The position numbers and the translations under genes were made by a program. A DNA stretch of 64,000 bases from positions 3,526,149 to 3,590,148 of the forward strand of contig OY754964.1 in NCBI GenBank assembly GCA_963576475.1. The letters run 5' to 3'. The stretch comes from Molanna angustata (Eukaryota; Arthropoda; Insecta; Trichoptera; Molannidae). The notes under the pieces are model-generated. The model was given only the letters and a program-made list of their open reading frames with translations. It did not search any database and had not been told where the DNA came from. The stretch's first letter is position 1, and every line of letters starts with the position of its first letter. Below are positions 52,893 through 63,845 of this stretch, in pieces.

Positions 52893-53240
52893 AAAATCTC
52901 AATAGATGGCGTTACAAAAAGGTTTCTTCGTTACTTCATAGATGGCGATGGTTAAAACAGCTTATTTTCAAAATAATCAGTTTCTCATTATGAAAATATA
53001 AAGAACATTGAACAATTGCATCGATAAAGGATCTCAATTATTAGAAGGTGTAATTTGTGAACGTTGCGCAAGCGGATAAATTGATCACGCAAACCAGCCG
53101 TTGACAGCTCGTAAGCCCTGCAGGTGCCTTGAGTTCCCGGTTCTCCTATCTTTCCCGGTTCTCCAACTTCTTCTCTATTGAGGTGTTAACAATTTGTCAC
53201 TTCATATTTTTTTAATCTTGTGTCTTTAACATTCATGTGT
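52893..53240 (-). mobile_element. MITE family M, copy 7
   Basis: CTCAATAGATGGCG, TCATAGATGGCGATGG, GTGAACGTTGCGCAAGCGGA, TTGATCACGCAAACCAGCCG, TTGACAGCTCGTAAGCCC, TTCCCGGTTCTCC twice, and TTCTCTATTGAG. The GGTTCTCC segment is duplicated (53138 and 53153). Confidence 0.8.
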
Positions 53241-54599
53241 CCTTATTGGTTGATGGAGAATTCATCTACAAAAAATTACAAATAATACGTAATATACTTA
53301 ATAGTATGTACATATGTAATGTAAACATATCTTTCTGATTCAGAGATATTGCCAAATGGTAAAGAAATTCCCCAATTATTTGATGATCAAAAAGCTGGAT
53401 CTCATTTGTAAATATTAATGTCATTACATGTCTCAACAAATAATTTTGACGTACTTTCTTTTGGTACCTATATTTTTACAAAAAATCAAGAACACAATTT
53501 TACAATAACGCATTTTTGCTAATCTGTTTATAATTAATTAGTTTTGTTTTCCGGATGCTTTTAAACACAGCACGTGTAATATAAATCTGAAAGATAAATG
53601 CTGAAATCAGACAAAAACAGACAATTAAGATAAAATAATACGCTTAAGTTTAATGCTTCGCATGCATTATTCAGAGGTTGGTTTATTGTTCTCCGCCGAC
53701 ATACAAAAATGGATCGATAAGGAAGCAATAAATTGCTTCGGAAATTAAAACTCTCACACTCTTTGGAAAATTTCTCTACTTAATTTGCTGAAAGCAAAGC
53801 TGATAATGTTCAAAATTTTCGTAACTTCCATATGAACAATTTATGACTTTCGTTGGTTTTTTCATATTATTTTGGGGGTTTGTTTTTATTGTACCTATTT
53901 ATTTTTATATCAGAAGAGATTATATTGAAATAGTGCGTGTTCAAAAAGATTATATTTTATTTAAAACATATACCTCCAAGTATGATATTGCTTGTCAGTT
54001 TATTATTTATTTTATTTTATTTTATTTATTTAACATAAATAATTTTAAAATACAAATTAATATATAAATTTACTAGTAATAATATTTTTACATATTTTAC
54101 CTTGCAGTACCTCATCAAAAAGATTACAATCTTGTGCTTGATGAGGGAAGCACTTATAAAAAAAATAAAAAATATCAATACAAAGCAAAGTCAACATAAA
54201 AGTAAAAGTAATTAAATCAAATCATACATGAACAAAAAAAAAATCAAATCAACATTAAAAGAGGTTGAAAATAAATGAAAAAGAAGAATATTCAAATGAG
54301 AAAACATATCAGAATACATATTCAAACCAAGAAAAAAAAGAAAAACATGAAAAGAATTGAAAAATGAGTAATATAGAATTATAGACGATTCAAATATATC
54401 AAAACACATATTCAAAAATAAAAAAAAAGAAAATACTGGAAATTGAAACAAATCAAAACAACAAAATCGAAAACTACTATTTTAGAATGTTAAGTGCAAT
54501 TTTAATTTATGTTTAAATTTTTTAAATTCTTTTATCTGCTTTAAAAATAATTTAATTTTAATTTTTTTTATTTTTTTTTAATTCTTATTAAATAATGGA
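53241..54599. other. Long AT-rich interval
   Basis: No gene. Near 54100-54170 TACCTCATCAAAAAGATTAC...TGATGAGGG with AATAAAAAA may be another LINE tail with a hairpin. The stretch 54200-54560 is dominated by A-rich words. Confidence 0.45.
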
Positions 54600-54790
54600 T
54601 GGGTGGATGGCAGAGCGGTAAGCGCGCTGGGTTAGTAATCCAGTGGTCGCGAGTTCGAATCCTGCCTCGACCCATCTCGTTCACCTATAGGACAAGCATT
54701 TATGCTTAGTTTAGGGAACGTAGGAAGATGTATATGTACTTGTTTAACAAGGACATATTCATTTTTTTTTATAAAAAAAAAAAAAATTGA
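54600..54790 (+). mobile_element. tRNA-derived SINE of a second family
   Basis: GGATGGCAGAGCGGTAAGCG (A box region), CTGGGTTAGTAATCCAG (an anticodon-arm-like stem) and CGAGTTCGAATCCTGCC (B box), followed by an unrelated ~70-bp body and a T8/A14 region. The acceptor and T stems contain mismatches, so it is not a functional tRNA. Its head differs from the 25/39-kb SINE. Confidence 0.7.
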
Positions 54791-54810
54791 TAATGGGTAC
54801 ATAACATAAT

Positions 54811-55085
54811 AGTGATGAAGGGTTTCAACCAACGAACTACATACATGATCAACACTGGTTTATTCGAAACAAATGAAATAATAATATAAATAATTACTTC
54901 ATTAATTTGTGATGTCGTGGGTCTGAAGTAATAGATAAAGGTTCAATGCGTCTCTACGTTATTGAACGATCAAAACATGAATCAGCTGATCTGTCGATCA
55001 GCTCATATCAACGACAGTGGGCTATGTTTCGTTGATCTTCGTATATTGTCGGAAGTATTCGAGAATCCTGAGGCCGTACATGTTG
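54811..55085. repeat. Dispersed repeat D, copy 2 (possible solo LTR)
   Basis: Corresponds to 34395-34670: GTGATGAAGGGTTTCAA, CATGATCAACACTGGTTTAT, ATTTGTGATGTCGTGGGTCT and TATTGTCGGAAGTATTCG. On the minus strand it ends with CGAATAAACCAGTGTTGATC...AACCCTTCATCAC, similar to an LTR R-U5 region. The boundary and class are uncertain. Confidence 0.45.
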
Positions 55086-55234
55086 CAGCCGACAAGGCGC
55101 TGCTACATTATATACATTTTTTTGTTTTTTTTTTTCAGTTAATTCTACAATACAATAACAATAGCAAGCTTCCTTAGTACAATAAGTACATTCAATAAGC
55201 CCACTAGTGTTCAAAATATTTGTTTATATTATCA

Positions 55235-55560
55235 TCATCATTAGTGGCTCCACAGCCCAGGATGGGCCTTGGCCTCCTCAAGGAATCGTCTCCATTGCAC
55301 CCTATCCATGGCCTTTTCTCTTCAACTCCGCACACCGGCTATCTGAAGGTCCCTCTCGACTCCATCCATCCATCGTAGTTTAGACCTTCTCACACCTCTT
55401 CTTCCCTCCGGACCGTGTTTTGAGGATACGATGCACGTGTCTTAACCAGCAGAGCCTCCCTATTTTTATCGCTTTGACAATATTTTGTTTCTAGAAGAGG
55501 CTCTGTAGTTCGTGGTTGTACCTGATTTTCCACGTGCCTTGATCGCAGAGCGGATCGAAA
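55235..55560 (-). pseudogene. RTE-like LINE C-terminal fragment, decayed
   Basis: On the minus strand the frames give FDPLCDQGTWKIRYNHELQS, IGRLCWLRHVHRI, DLQIAGVRS, a stop, then REKAMDRVQWRRFLEEAKAH and PGLWSH with a final stop. Blocks are in the right order for an RTE-like post-RT region (D-x-x-W-x-RR-FLEEAKA close), but stops and shifts occur between them. Confidence 0.75.
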
Positions 55561-55663
55561 ATTTTTCCCAAAATTTGAAATTATTAAAAGACATTTAAAT
55601 TTTTGTTTTTTGTTTATACTATACAAGAAAATAAATACAAACATACGTATTATAATATACATG

Positions 55664-56263
55664 TTTCAGCGTGATGGAAGATTGGAAAAAGATATTGAAA
55701 GGAGAGTAACGGCAGGTAATAGAGTGAATGGTGCATTAAGACCGGTAATGGCTGACCCAATTATTTCGAGGCAAGCAAAGCTCGCGGTACACAATGGTAT
55801 CGTCGCACCGACTCTAATGTATGCTAGTGAGACATGGACATGGCAGAAGACGCATGAAAGTAGAATTAACGCGGTTGAAATGAGGTCACTAAGACGAATG
55901 TGTGGTAAAACGATGTATGATAGAATAAGAAATGAGGATATTAGACGAGAATGTATGATTGAAAGAAATATCGTAAGTAAGATGAAAATAAATGCCCTAA
56001 GGTGGTTCGGCCACATAGAAAGAATGAGTGATGACCGTCTGACAAAAAAAGTATACAAGGCTGATAAAAGAGGAACTAAAAGTAGAGGTCGGCCAAGAAA
56101 AAGTTGGCACGATCACATAAATGGGATTTTGAAAGATGGTGATGTTAGAAGTAAGAATAATAGAAGAGCGTGTATGAGACGATGTATGGACGTGAATGAA
56201 GCGAGCAATGTATGTCAAGAGAGAGGAGTCTGGCGTTCGGTTCTCTCTGCCTACCCCAAATAG
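55664..56263 (+). pseudogene. RTE-type LINE reverse transcriptase C-terminus, long open frame
   Basis: About 200 codons are open from the 5' truncation near 55664 to TAG at 56261. FQRDGRLEKDIERRVTAGNR, VNGALRPV, KLAVHNGIVAPTLMYASETW, NAVEMRSLRRMCG, DRIRNEDIRRE, ALRWFGHIERM, RGRPRKSWHDHI and RRACMRRCMDVNEA follow in order, ending CQERGVWRSVLSAYPK. This is the complete post-YADD half of an RTE-clade protein; the catalytic part is missing. No internal stop, so it is one of the younger fragments. The ATG at 55610 lies in unrelated flanking sequence. Confidence 0.88.
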
Positions 56264-56296
56264 GGAAATGGCGTGATGGTATGTATGTATTATAAT
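56264..56296 (+). repeat. RTE 3' tail
   Basis: GGGAAATGGCGTGATGGTAT followed by GTATGTATTATAAT. The GTGATGGTATGTATG ending is the characteristic tail of this LINE family and resembles that of family S. Confidence 0.75.
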
Positions 56297-56420
56297 ATAT
56301 TATCACGCCATTTCCCTCACGAGGCAGAAAGAGAGAACCTAACACCACACTTCTATCTTGGCACACATCGCCTCGTAAACATTCTTGAAACGTCTCATAC
56401 ATGTTCAAATATAAATAAAA
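56297..56420 (-). pseudogene. Second RTE copy, 3' end only, tail-to-tail
   Basis: Minus strand: ACATGTATGAGACG with codons for the MRRF/NV-x-EA region, CQDRSV and the tail CGAGGGAAATGGCGTGATA equivalents match the last ~40 codons of the neighbouring plus-strand copy. The two tails meet at about 56296, forming a hairpin of AGGGAAATGGCGTGAT and ATCACGCCATTTCCCT. Confidence 0.75.
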
Positions 56421-56699
56421 TTGCGAACCTTTTCTTGATACAAGAAGTAAACAACGAAAATTATATCGTTTAACTGTGTTTATAAATAATTTATTTGAAA
56501 AAAATTGAATCATTAAAGAAAATATGGATGTGACCAACGCTAATTTTAATGTCTATTATCATGTTATGTATTTCGAGAGATTGTCTTGATTATGCCCTCT
56601 TAGGATGAAATATGTAGCAATTAAGAATATTTAATAAAAACGTTGAACTGAAAAAAATATTATAGGTATTGAATACTTTTATAGTTCCGTAATAGTAGG
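56421..56699. other. Non-coding interval
   Basis: ATGGATGTGACCAACGCTAA near 56524 resembles the AATGGGTTGTGGCCAACGC end of the asymmetric elements. No gene. Confidence 0.4.
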
Positions 56700-56890
56700 T
56701 AAACGCAAACATTGATTTTTTTTCCTTGTAAGGTCAATGATATTTTAAGACAACTTTTAACATCTTAATAGAGACGAAGTTGTAATATTATACGAAAATC
56801 GGAAAATCAAGGCACCTACAGGGCTTACGACCTATCATCGGCTGGCGATGGTGATAAAAACTATTCCAATGTTAACAACTATAAAAATAT
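56700..56890 (+). mobile_element. MITE family M, copy 8, internally deleted
   Basis: TTTTTTTTCCTTGTAAGGTC, AATGATATTTTAAGACAACT, AATAGAGACGAAGTTG, GCACCTACAGGGCTTACGAC, CTATCATCGGCTGG, then a jump to CGATGGTGATAAAAACT, which in other copies lies near the opposite end. Confidence 0.75.
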
Positions 56891-57002
56891 TTGATTTACA
56901 TATACGTTGGTAGGTACATATCTATAAGTAAACGAGCCAAAAATGAACTTATAATTCTGGCGCAGTTCAGAGGTAACATCTGTGCGAAAGCATTGTCATC
57001 TC

Positions 57003-57110
57003 ATTATAATAATAATAAATTAGGAAGATTTTTATAGCGCCGTGTTTATGATAACCTTACCCCAAGGGCATGTGTAAAGACTGTTGCTTTCATAAAGTGC
57101 ATTGAGATGT
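57003..57110 (-). repeat. L2/CR1-type LINE 3' end
   Basis: On the minus strand CATGCCCTTGGGGTAAGG, CGGCGCTATAAAAATC and TTATTATTATTA reproduce the tail of the LINE at 0.4-1.4 kb. Confidence 0.65.
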
Positions 57111-57835
57111 TGAAAAATTGACAAGAATTATAGGTAACTACGGATGGAGGTCTACAATTTTGAAAATCTGCCTCTTCTATTGAGCGTAGGGAAAATAGGC
57201 AATCACAGCATAATCATTGCATAGTTTTACTTGTTATTAATAGATTCATTAAAATTAATCTGTTATTATTAGTTGAATATGTACATTGCACAATTGTATA
57301 AACCAATGTAGGTATAATCTCCGGCATGTTCTGCATATTAACATCAAGATTAGAGATAGTTAATCTGTGTTTCCATTAGAGCAATAACCAGTTAGTTCCG
57401 ATAAGCTGATAATTTGGATTATCTGTTGTGATTTCAGTTTCAATATTGAACTGTAAGCGAAATTAAAATTATTAATAATAACCTTGTTGGTTAGTTTTAA
57501 TATGAAAATTACAGTATCGAAAGACGTACAAAAGGTTGATTTTTGGTATTAAGTGTAAATTTAATGTAGGTAATGAAATCGATGTCAACTGGTTTATAAA
57601 GGATAATATTATGTACAAAAGATTTTTATATGAATCCTGATCCGTTTCATATACTGAAGACGTATTATATTATATAGAATTTCCAAAATAAAAAATCCAT
57701 CCGATCGTTATAAATCAATCTGACTTGTAACAACATTTCTAAAGACTTTTGTAGTACTCTTATGAGTATCTAAATATATGGTATACTTGTAGGTCTATCA
57801 ATTGAAAAAAATGACGGTAGATTTGAACTATTTTT
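57111..57835. other. Non-coding interval
   Basis: No gene or repeat recognised. Confidence 0.45.
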
Positions 57836-59189
57836 ATTTTTATTTTATTTATTTATTTTGGATATCCAACAGTAGGTACAGTAGAGCATAATGATATTAA
57901 AAACAATGAAAAAAAAAACAAGTAAATGTAGACTACGGTACATAGTAATAGGACATCAAATCAAGTAATTTTTAAATCTTAACATACAATTTACGACAAA
58001 CGAGAAAAAACAAATTTATAGGAACACACCTGAAATATACAATGAATAGTACCAAGAGGATTATATTCTAGAATCATAACATGGGATTCTAACGTACTTA
58101 AGGATCAACTAAGAAGGTGTTGCAACCTTTATGGTGACACATACATATATTCATGTATATACTAGAGAGTGGAATTTTGAGTTTTGTTATCAGTGCAAAG
58201 TTGGCGCTTTATCGCAATTTTGAACGAGTGTAGAGATTGGGTATGAAAAAAGTCAATGTTATTAAGCAGGTTGTTAAAATTGGAGGTGGCCCGGTTAGTA
58301 AAGAAATTTTTCCTAAGTTTAGTTTTAGAGTGTGAAATAGAAAAAGTAGGTTTCGATCTGACATTGCGGTTTGGAATGTGAAGTGAGATATTTTCTAATA
58401 AATTTGGACAGTCAATAATGTTATGAAATAGTTTAAACAAAAATATTGAGTCTGCAGTTATTCGTCTAGATGATAGTGATGGTAAATTAAATTTTGATTC
58501 AGCTAAGTACACGTTATTTATATGATTATGCGGGCCCATTAATTCCCGACAGCCAGATTTATAGATGAGGTGTTTGAGGAAGCGTTTTTGTACACTATCC
58601 AGTCTATTTATGTACTTAAGATACATCGGGTTCCAAATTTGCGATCCGTACTCCAAATGACTTCTTACCATAGATGTATATAGAATTTTGAGGCATTCAA
58701 TATTTGAAAAAGGTTTACAGTTCCTGATGATGAAGCCCAACATTTTATTGGCTTTTTTACTTATATTATTCATGTGATCGTCAAATGACAGTTTTCTATC
58801 CATAATAATTCTTAGGTCTTTCACCGATTCTTTTCTAGGTATAGGGGAATTATTAAGTGTATAGGTAAAGAAGATTTTATTCTTTTTATTTTTTTGTAAA
58901 CGTGATAATTTGACATTTTTGTGGATTTAAGTTAAGAGAATTTATTTTACAGTATGTTTGAAGATGCTCTAGATCCTGTTGAAATTTACGGCAGTCTTGA
59001 CCACTGTTTATTTTTGTATAGAGCTTCACGTCATCTGCATATATTATTACTTTGACAAATTTGAAACAAGAGGTGATGTCGTTTACATATATATTAAAAA
59101 GTATAGGGGCCAGCAGTGTGCCCTGTGGAACGCCGCATGGAGTGGTAATCCAGTTAGATGTATAGCCACCGGTCACAACTGCCTGAGAT
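57836..59189 (-). pseudogene. LINE with RT catalytic box, 5'-truncated, one frameshift
   Basis: Two minus-strand frames (59176-58886 and 58824-58162) belong to one protein. The first has TPCGVPQGTLLAPILFNIYV and the intact YADDVKLY catalytic box, then LNLNPQKCQIITF. At an A run near 58890 the frame shifts by one base. The second continues VKDLRIIMDRKLSFDDHMNN, VRSHLEYGSQIWNP, QKRFLKHLIYK and ends with a stop at 58162. The 3' UTR extends to the T-rich stretch near 57836 (A-rich tail on this strand). CR1/Jockey-like by motifs. Endonuclease and the N-terminal half of RT are absent. Confidence 0.88.
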
Positions 59190-59471
59190 TTTAATGATAT
59201 TTTTATTTAAAAATTTATTTTAAAACTTTCTGAGCACAAGTGCACAATGGCGGGCTTATTGCCAAATGGCAATATCTTCCAACCAACCATATACATTTAG
59301 TGAAAAACTATTACAATTATGGTATGTAGCAAAATTTTTATACAATACAAGCAAGAGCTATAAAGAAAATAAAACAAACAAAATGAAAAAAAAAAACATA
59401 TAAGCAAAAACAATAAAGAAACGGAGGTGACTGGAGAGGGGGGGGGACAAGGATAGGATAAGGAGACAAAT
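59190..59471 (-). repeat. 3' UTR of the next LINE
   Basis: Minus strand: a C-run (G9 at 59438-59447 on the plus strand), GGTTGGTTGGAAGATATTGCC, TTTGGCAATAAGCCCGCCAT and AATAAATTTTTAAATAAAAA. This is the GGCAATAAGCCCGCC tail in its best-preserved form; its end abuts the 5' end of the LINE at 57.8-59.2 kb. Confidence 0.85.
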
Positions 59472-60950
59472 TTAGGTGTTATGTGAAAGGAAATGATTTC
59501 TCAGATTTCTTTTGAAAGTGGGAAGTGTTAATGAAACTCGAAGTTGCGATGGGATGTGATTCCAAAGACGAGCTGCCTGTACGGAGAAAGAGGTGGTGAA
59601 AAAAGAAGTATTGTGTACTGGGATACTGAGCGTTCTTTCAGTATTTGATCGAAGAGGCAACCCGTGTTCAGAGAGGAAGTGAAATTGATTTCGTAGATAA
59701 ACTGGAGCATTGGAGTTGTTTAAGACCTTGTATAGAAGTGTGAGGGTATGTAGGTTCCTACGCTGCCTGATGGGCAACCACCTTAAAAGAGATCGGTATT
59801 CCGATATGTGGTCAAATTTTTTCAATTTAAAAATATATCGAATGCATGTATTTTGTAATCGCTCCAATTTATCTAAGAGTTCCTGATTAGCGTCTAAATA
59901 ACATACATCAGCGTAATCAAGGAAAGGGAGTAATATTGATTGGCATAACGATATTTTGACGGAGAAAGGCAAGAAATTTTGCAATCTTCTTAATGAGTGA
60001 AGGGTACAATGAAATTTCCTGCTCACCTCAGCAACCTGTTCCCGCCAAGATAGGTTTTGGTCTATTATTATCCCCAGGTCTTTTACTTTCTTACAAAGTG
60101 GTATAATGTTATTGTTGATAGATAAAGGGATTAAGGATGGCCAATCAATTTTGGCTAAAAGTTTGCAGCTGCCTATTAAGTTGCCTGTGACTTAGAGGGA
60201 TTTATGATAATACCATTAGCTGTTGTCCATGTAAAAATTTGGCTTAGATTGTGATTCAAACAGTTTAGAGTTGGGTTTATGTTATTTAAATCACAATGCA
60301 AATATAATTGAAGATCATCGGCATAAAAGTGATAAGAGCACTTTAGTATGTTAGGTATAGAGTTAATGAAAACTGAAAAAAGCAGTGGTGATAAAACGCT
60401 ACCCTGAGGAACACCGGCAGACAAATTTATCAAATCTGACAGGTTTTTCTGAGATTTGACACGCTGATGCCTATCCATTAAGAAACTCATGAACCACCGA
60501 ATAACTGAGTCTGAGAGATTAGCGGACCGGAGCCTCGCCAAAAGAATATCGAAGTCGACAGAGTTGAATGCACTACTAAAATCAAGAAGGGTGAGGATAG
60601 TAATTTGTTTATCGTTCATAGCACGCCTAATGTCGTCTGTGATTTTGACAAGAGAGGTCGTTGTGCTATGTCCACTACGGAAACCAGATTGAAATGGGTC
60701 CATTAGATTATTGGAAGAAAGAAAGTTGGAAGTCTGAAAAAAGACTATTTTTTCAAGGATTTTGGATAGCACAGGAAGAATAGATATTGGACGGAAGTCT
60801 TTTAGGCTTGTTGGCGAATTGGATTTGGGCAAAGGTATAACGAAAGCCGTTTTCCATGCAGACGGAAACTTATTGGATGTAAGTGAAAAATTAATTATTT
60901 TTCTTACCAACGTACAATTTTGTGAGATAAAACATCAAGTTTAAATTCTT
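59472..60950 (-). pseudogene. LINE with near-complete RT domain, one frameshift
   Basis: Minus-strand frames 60910-60176 (opening without a true start) and 60026-59472 form one protein. The first holds the RT fingers and palm: WKTAFVIPLPKS, LKDFRPISILPVLSKILEKI, SGFRSGHSTTTSLVKI, LLDFSSAFNSVDFDIL, AGVPQGSVLSPLLFSVFIN and the YADDLQLY catalytic box. It then ends in SKSQAT and a stop near 60176. Shifting one base lets the frame continue through GNLIGSCKLLAKIDWPSLIP and KVKDLGIIIDQNLSW into the second frame, which ends LPTFKRNLRNHFLSHNT and a stop. CR1/Jockey-like. The endonuclease is missing; truncation lies near 60950. Confidence 0.9.
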
Positions 60951-61330
60951 ATACTAATTTTATTTTAACAAACACAATATACTTCCAAACATTTTAAGGT
61001 AGAGACGTTGATATTGTGGAATATTATATCAACGTTTTATGTTATTTTTTATAAACTACTTAAGTATCAAGAGCTACTCGCTTGAAGAAGAGAACGCTAT
61101 TCAACATAATGATTTTCTTTTCCTAAATTTTCCCATTATCATCTATTGTCCTGTCCCAAACTTTCTACCTTATATTTTATTTATTTATTTATTTTCATAG
61201 TTAATACATTTTTAAATTTTTTATTTTTGTCTAAGACCGTACCTTGGTTATTCGTGTTATATTCTTGGTTTTTATATTTGTTCAATAATTTGGCCATTTT
61301 ATGTAATATATATATTTCAAAACTGTATGT
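60951..61330. other. Non-coding interval
   Basis: GAAGAAGAGAACGCTATTCA at 61084 resembles the Penelope-like tail at 47.05 kb. No coding sequence next to it. Confidence 0.4.
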
Positions 61331-61335
61331 AATCT

Positions 61336-61422
61336 ACAACAAATATATAAATATATATATATATATATTCGAGGTTATTTCTGTCTCTGTGCACCTTTTC
61401 TCTCTCTCTCTCTCTCTCGATG
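61336..61422 (+). repeat. (TA)n and (TC)n microsatellites
   Basis: ATATAAATATATATATATAT at about 61346-61368 and a (TC)n run at 61398-61420. Short, imperfect. Confidence 0.85.
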
Positions 61423-62479
61423 GTTTTTACGATTGAGTATTTAATGTATGTATTATTGGATGTCTGTTTCCGGAAAGAAATAATATAAAATATTTCAATT
61501 AATCAGTAAACTGTTTCAAAATCTTCCAAAACAATACGATCATTGAAATCATCTTGATTATTACTTACATATTATATTAAATAATACTCATTTGAGAGAA
61601 TTTTGTACAAAACGCACTTTCGAAAATTTATTTTCACATTTGTTTGCGTTTATAAAAATTTCAAAACAATAACGTAGGAACATATTTTATCCACAAAGTT
61701 GTTATTGTATTATTCTATCGAAAATTAGACTTAGGTATCTGTCAAAACAATAGATATTATAAAGTCTACGTCTCTTTCTTGTTTTTTTGCTGTCAAACAA
61801 AAATAATGTTTAACTGTCCTCCATTGAATAAGAAAAGATTTAAAAAAAATGGCATTTTTGCTAGTTGATATCCACCACAAATTTTATATTATCATACCAA
61901 ATGAGACTTTCGAAAGAGTATAAGAAAATTTCTTCCGTAGCTACATATTAAGGAAATATATTGGTAAAAGTTTAAGCGACGCATTCCGTAAATGAGGACG
62001 AACAAATAAGGGAAATTTCCTGTTTGTCACAGTAAGTGAATAGTTAATAAAGCGACATTAATTTTGTCAATTTTATGTGAAAAACATAATCTTTATTTAT
62101 TATCAGCATTTTGAGGGTGTCTCGAAGAAATAACAAATTTAAGACGAAAGAATAGATCCAATTAAATCGCTTTGATTCAAAGTGAATATTTAAATCTACT
62201 ATTATATTATCTAGAGTTGCAAAATGTGTGATATGTATTATTTATAATTCTTTATCACACCTTTACATTATCACAAAATATATAACTGCTGCTCAACTAG
62301 GTATACCGATTCTAGGACTAGTGTACATATTATTATAAAATAGTATTTATACCCTTCTGAATTGCTATTTAAAGAATTTTAGGTCCTTGACATCAGACAA
62401 CTTTACATCAGATAAAAAGTATTACACAAAACTTTACAAAAACTAACAGCCACGTTCCCCAAAAACATACTATACCTAC
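61423..62479. other. Non-coding interval
   Basis: AT-rich. CTGCTCAACTAGGTATACCG (about 62290) resembles CAGCAACTAGGTATACCTGT at 13.60 kb, possibly a low-copy repeat. No gene. Confidence 0.45.
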
Positions 62480-62710
62480 ATATTACTAGACAAACTGTAC
62501 GAAATCTTGAAGTAGTACCTAGAATGAAAACCACACTAGGACAAAAAACTACATACCTAGCACCTTAACTACAAAACTATGTTAAAACAAGACATACCAG
62601 AAATTTCAACTATCTCATCAACTAATGCAAAAAAATTATATTCAAATGGTTATTTAACAAAGGCATAGAAGAGAGCGAACGACTATTGCATATAGTGAAA
62701 TGAACAAATA
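62480..62710 (+). pseudogene. LINE C-terminal fragment, decayed
   Basis: TRQTVRNLEVVPRMKTTLGQ, KTTYLAP, then in a shifted frame MLKQDIPEIS and finally KWLFNKG. The order R...TTLGQK-x-x-YLAP...IP...K-W-L is that of CR1/L2-like LINE C-termini. Confidence 0.55.
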
Positions 62711-62830
62711 AATACCTTCTACTATTATACTTCCTTACAGTAGGTACCAAAAGATTAACACTACACTAAAAAAAATATATAATGGCACTCCGACACAGGT
62801 ATTGACCTATAAGTGGAGTGTCTTATCTAG

Positions 62831-63845
62831 AAACTAGTTGCATGTAACACATGAGATCCAACTGTCGATAGCGATAGTATGTATAGTTGAAGAATAAGTA
62901 CCAAACTATAAACCCATAAATACAAATTATTTAATATTTTAAGATATTTGGTTTTCTATACAACACATGAACCTAGGTATTGTATGTCAAGATAAGATAG
63001 TATGGAGGTCAGTCCTTTGATCCTACCCAGAATATGAACACAGCTTGATGGTATGTATGTATGTTTAGAGATTAGTATCAAATTATTAAGTCTTCTTAGA
63101 TATTGTGAGTAGGCTACTTCCATACAAATTGTATGAAGCAATGTCGTCACTAAATTCAATTTTTATAAAAATTGTTAGAAAAAATTTGAGATGTGCTAAT
63201 ACAATGTTAATATTTTTATAGAAAATTAAATTTTCTAGTTGGGTTGTTTCGGCTTTTTTCGATATATTAAAAAAAATTGGAAATATATGCAGTTAAACTC
63301 ATAAATTTATTATAAAAAAAATATTTTTCTTAATAAAAAATGTTTGAGAAACCCTGGAATTTTTAAAAAAGAACTGATTTGAGATTTTGTATTTGTCTAT
63401 GTTTATACCAATTTTAAGCGTTCTAGCTTTTACGGTTTCTGAGATATATGGAAAAATAAATCAAAATTTCAAAAGTTGATAACCCCTGACTGAAACAAAA
63501 ATTCACAATTCTGAGTTTAAAAGTTTGTAGGCTTGTAATTTTTTATATATTTTAAAAATTTGGGCTCTGTAAATTAAGCGGATCAAAAGTTATAAGGGGG
63601 GACAGACAGACACACAGACACACAGACACACACACAAAACTCACATAAAATGTTCTACTCCGAATTCTGAGAAAATCCATGTATAGGAACATATATGCGG
63701 CGAGGCCTCTAGTTGGTGCTATAAGCATGCAAAAGTCCACTACACCATACAAAATTTTCCTTGGTACACGCATCTTGGCTTAATAATGTCGATTCATTAA
63801 GAGAATTGAATTCTCATGAACGAATCGACAGTTGGATCATTTGCA
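62831..63845. mobile_element. Inverted-repeat element, copy 2 (~1.0 kb)
   Basis: GATCCAACTGTCGA (62855-62868) and TCGACAGTTGGATC (63825-63838) are the ends. The body matches 31611-32541 throughout with substitutions and indels, including one ~60-bp stretch (63520-63590, with ATTTTTTATATATTTTAAAA) absent from copy 1. A CACACAGACA-type simple repeat lies near 63605-63635. Confidence 0.75.

Noticed and set aside
53843..54067. 74-codon hydrophobic frame resembling a membrane protein
   Set aside because: AT-rich codons for F, I, L, Y alone produce such hydrophobic frames throughout the window; no start context or conserved pattern.
54605..54677. tRNA gene (loop reads TTAGTAA, anticodon-like AGT)
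   Set aside because: The acceptor and T stems have mismatches and the D arm does not fold normally; the position before a non-tRNA body and A/T-rich tail fits a SINE head.
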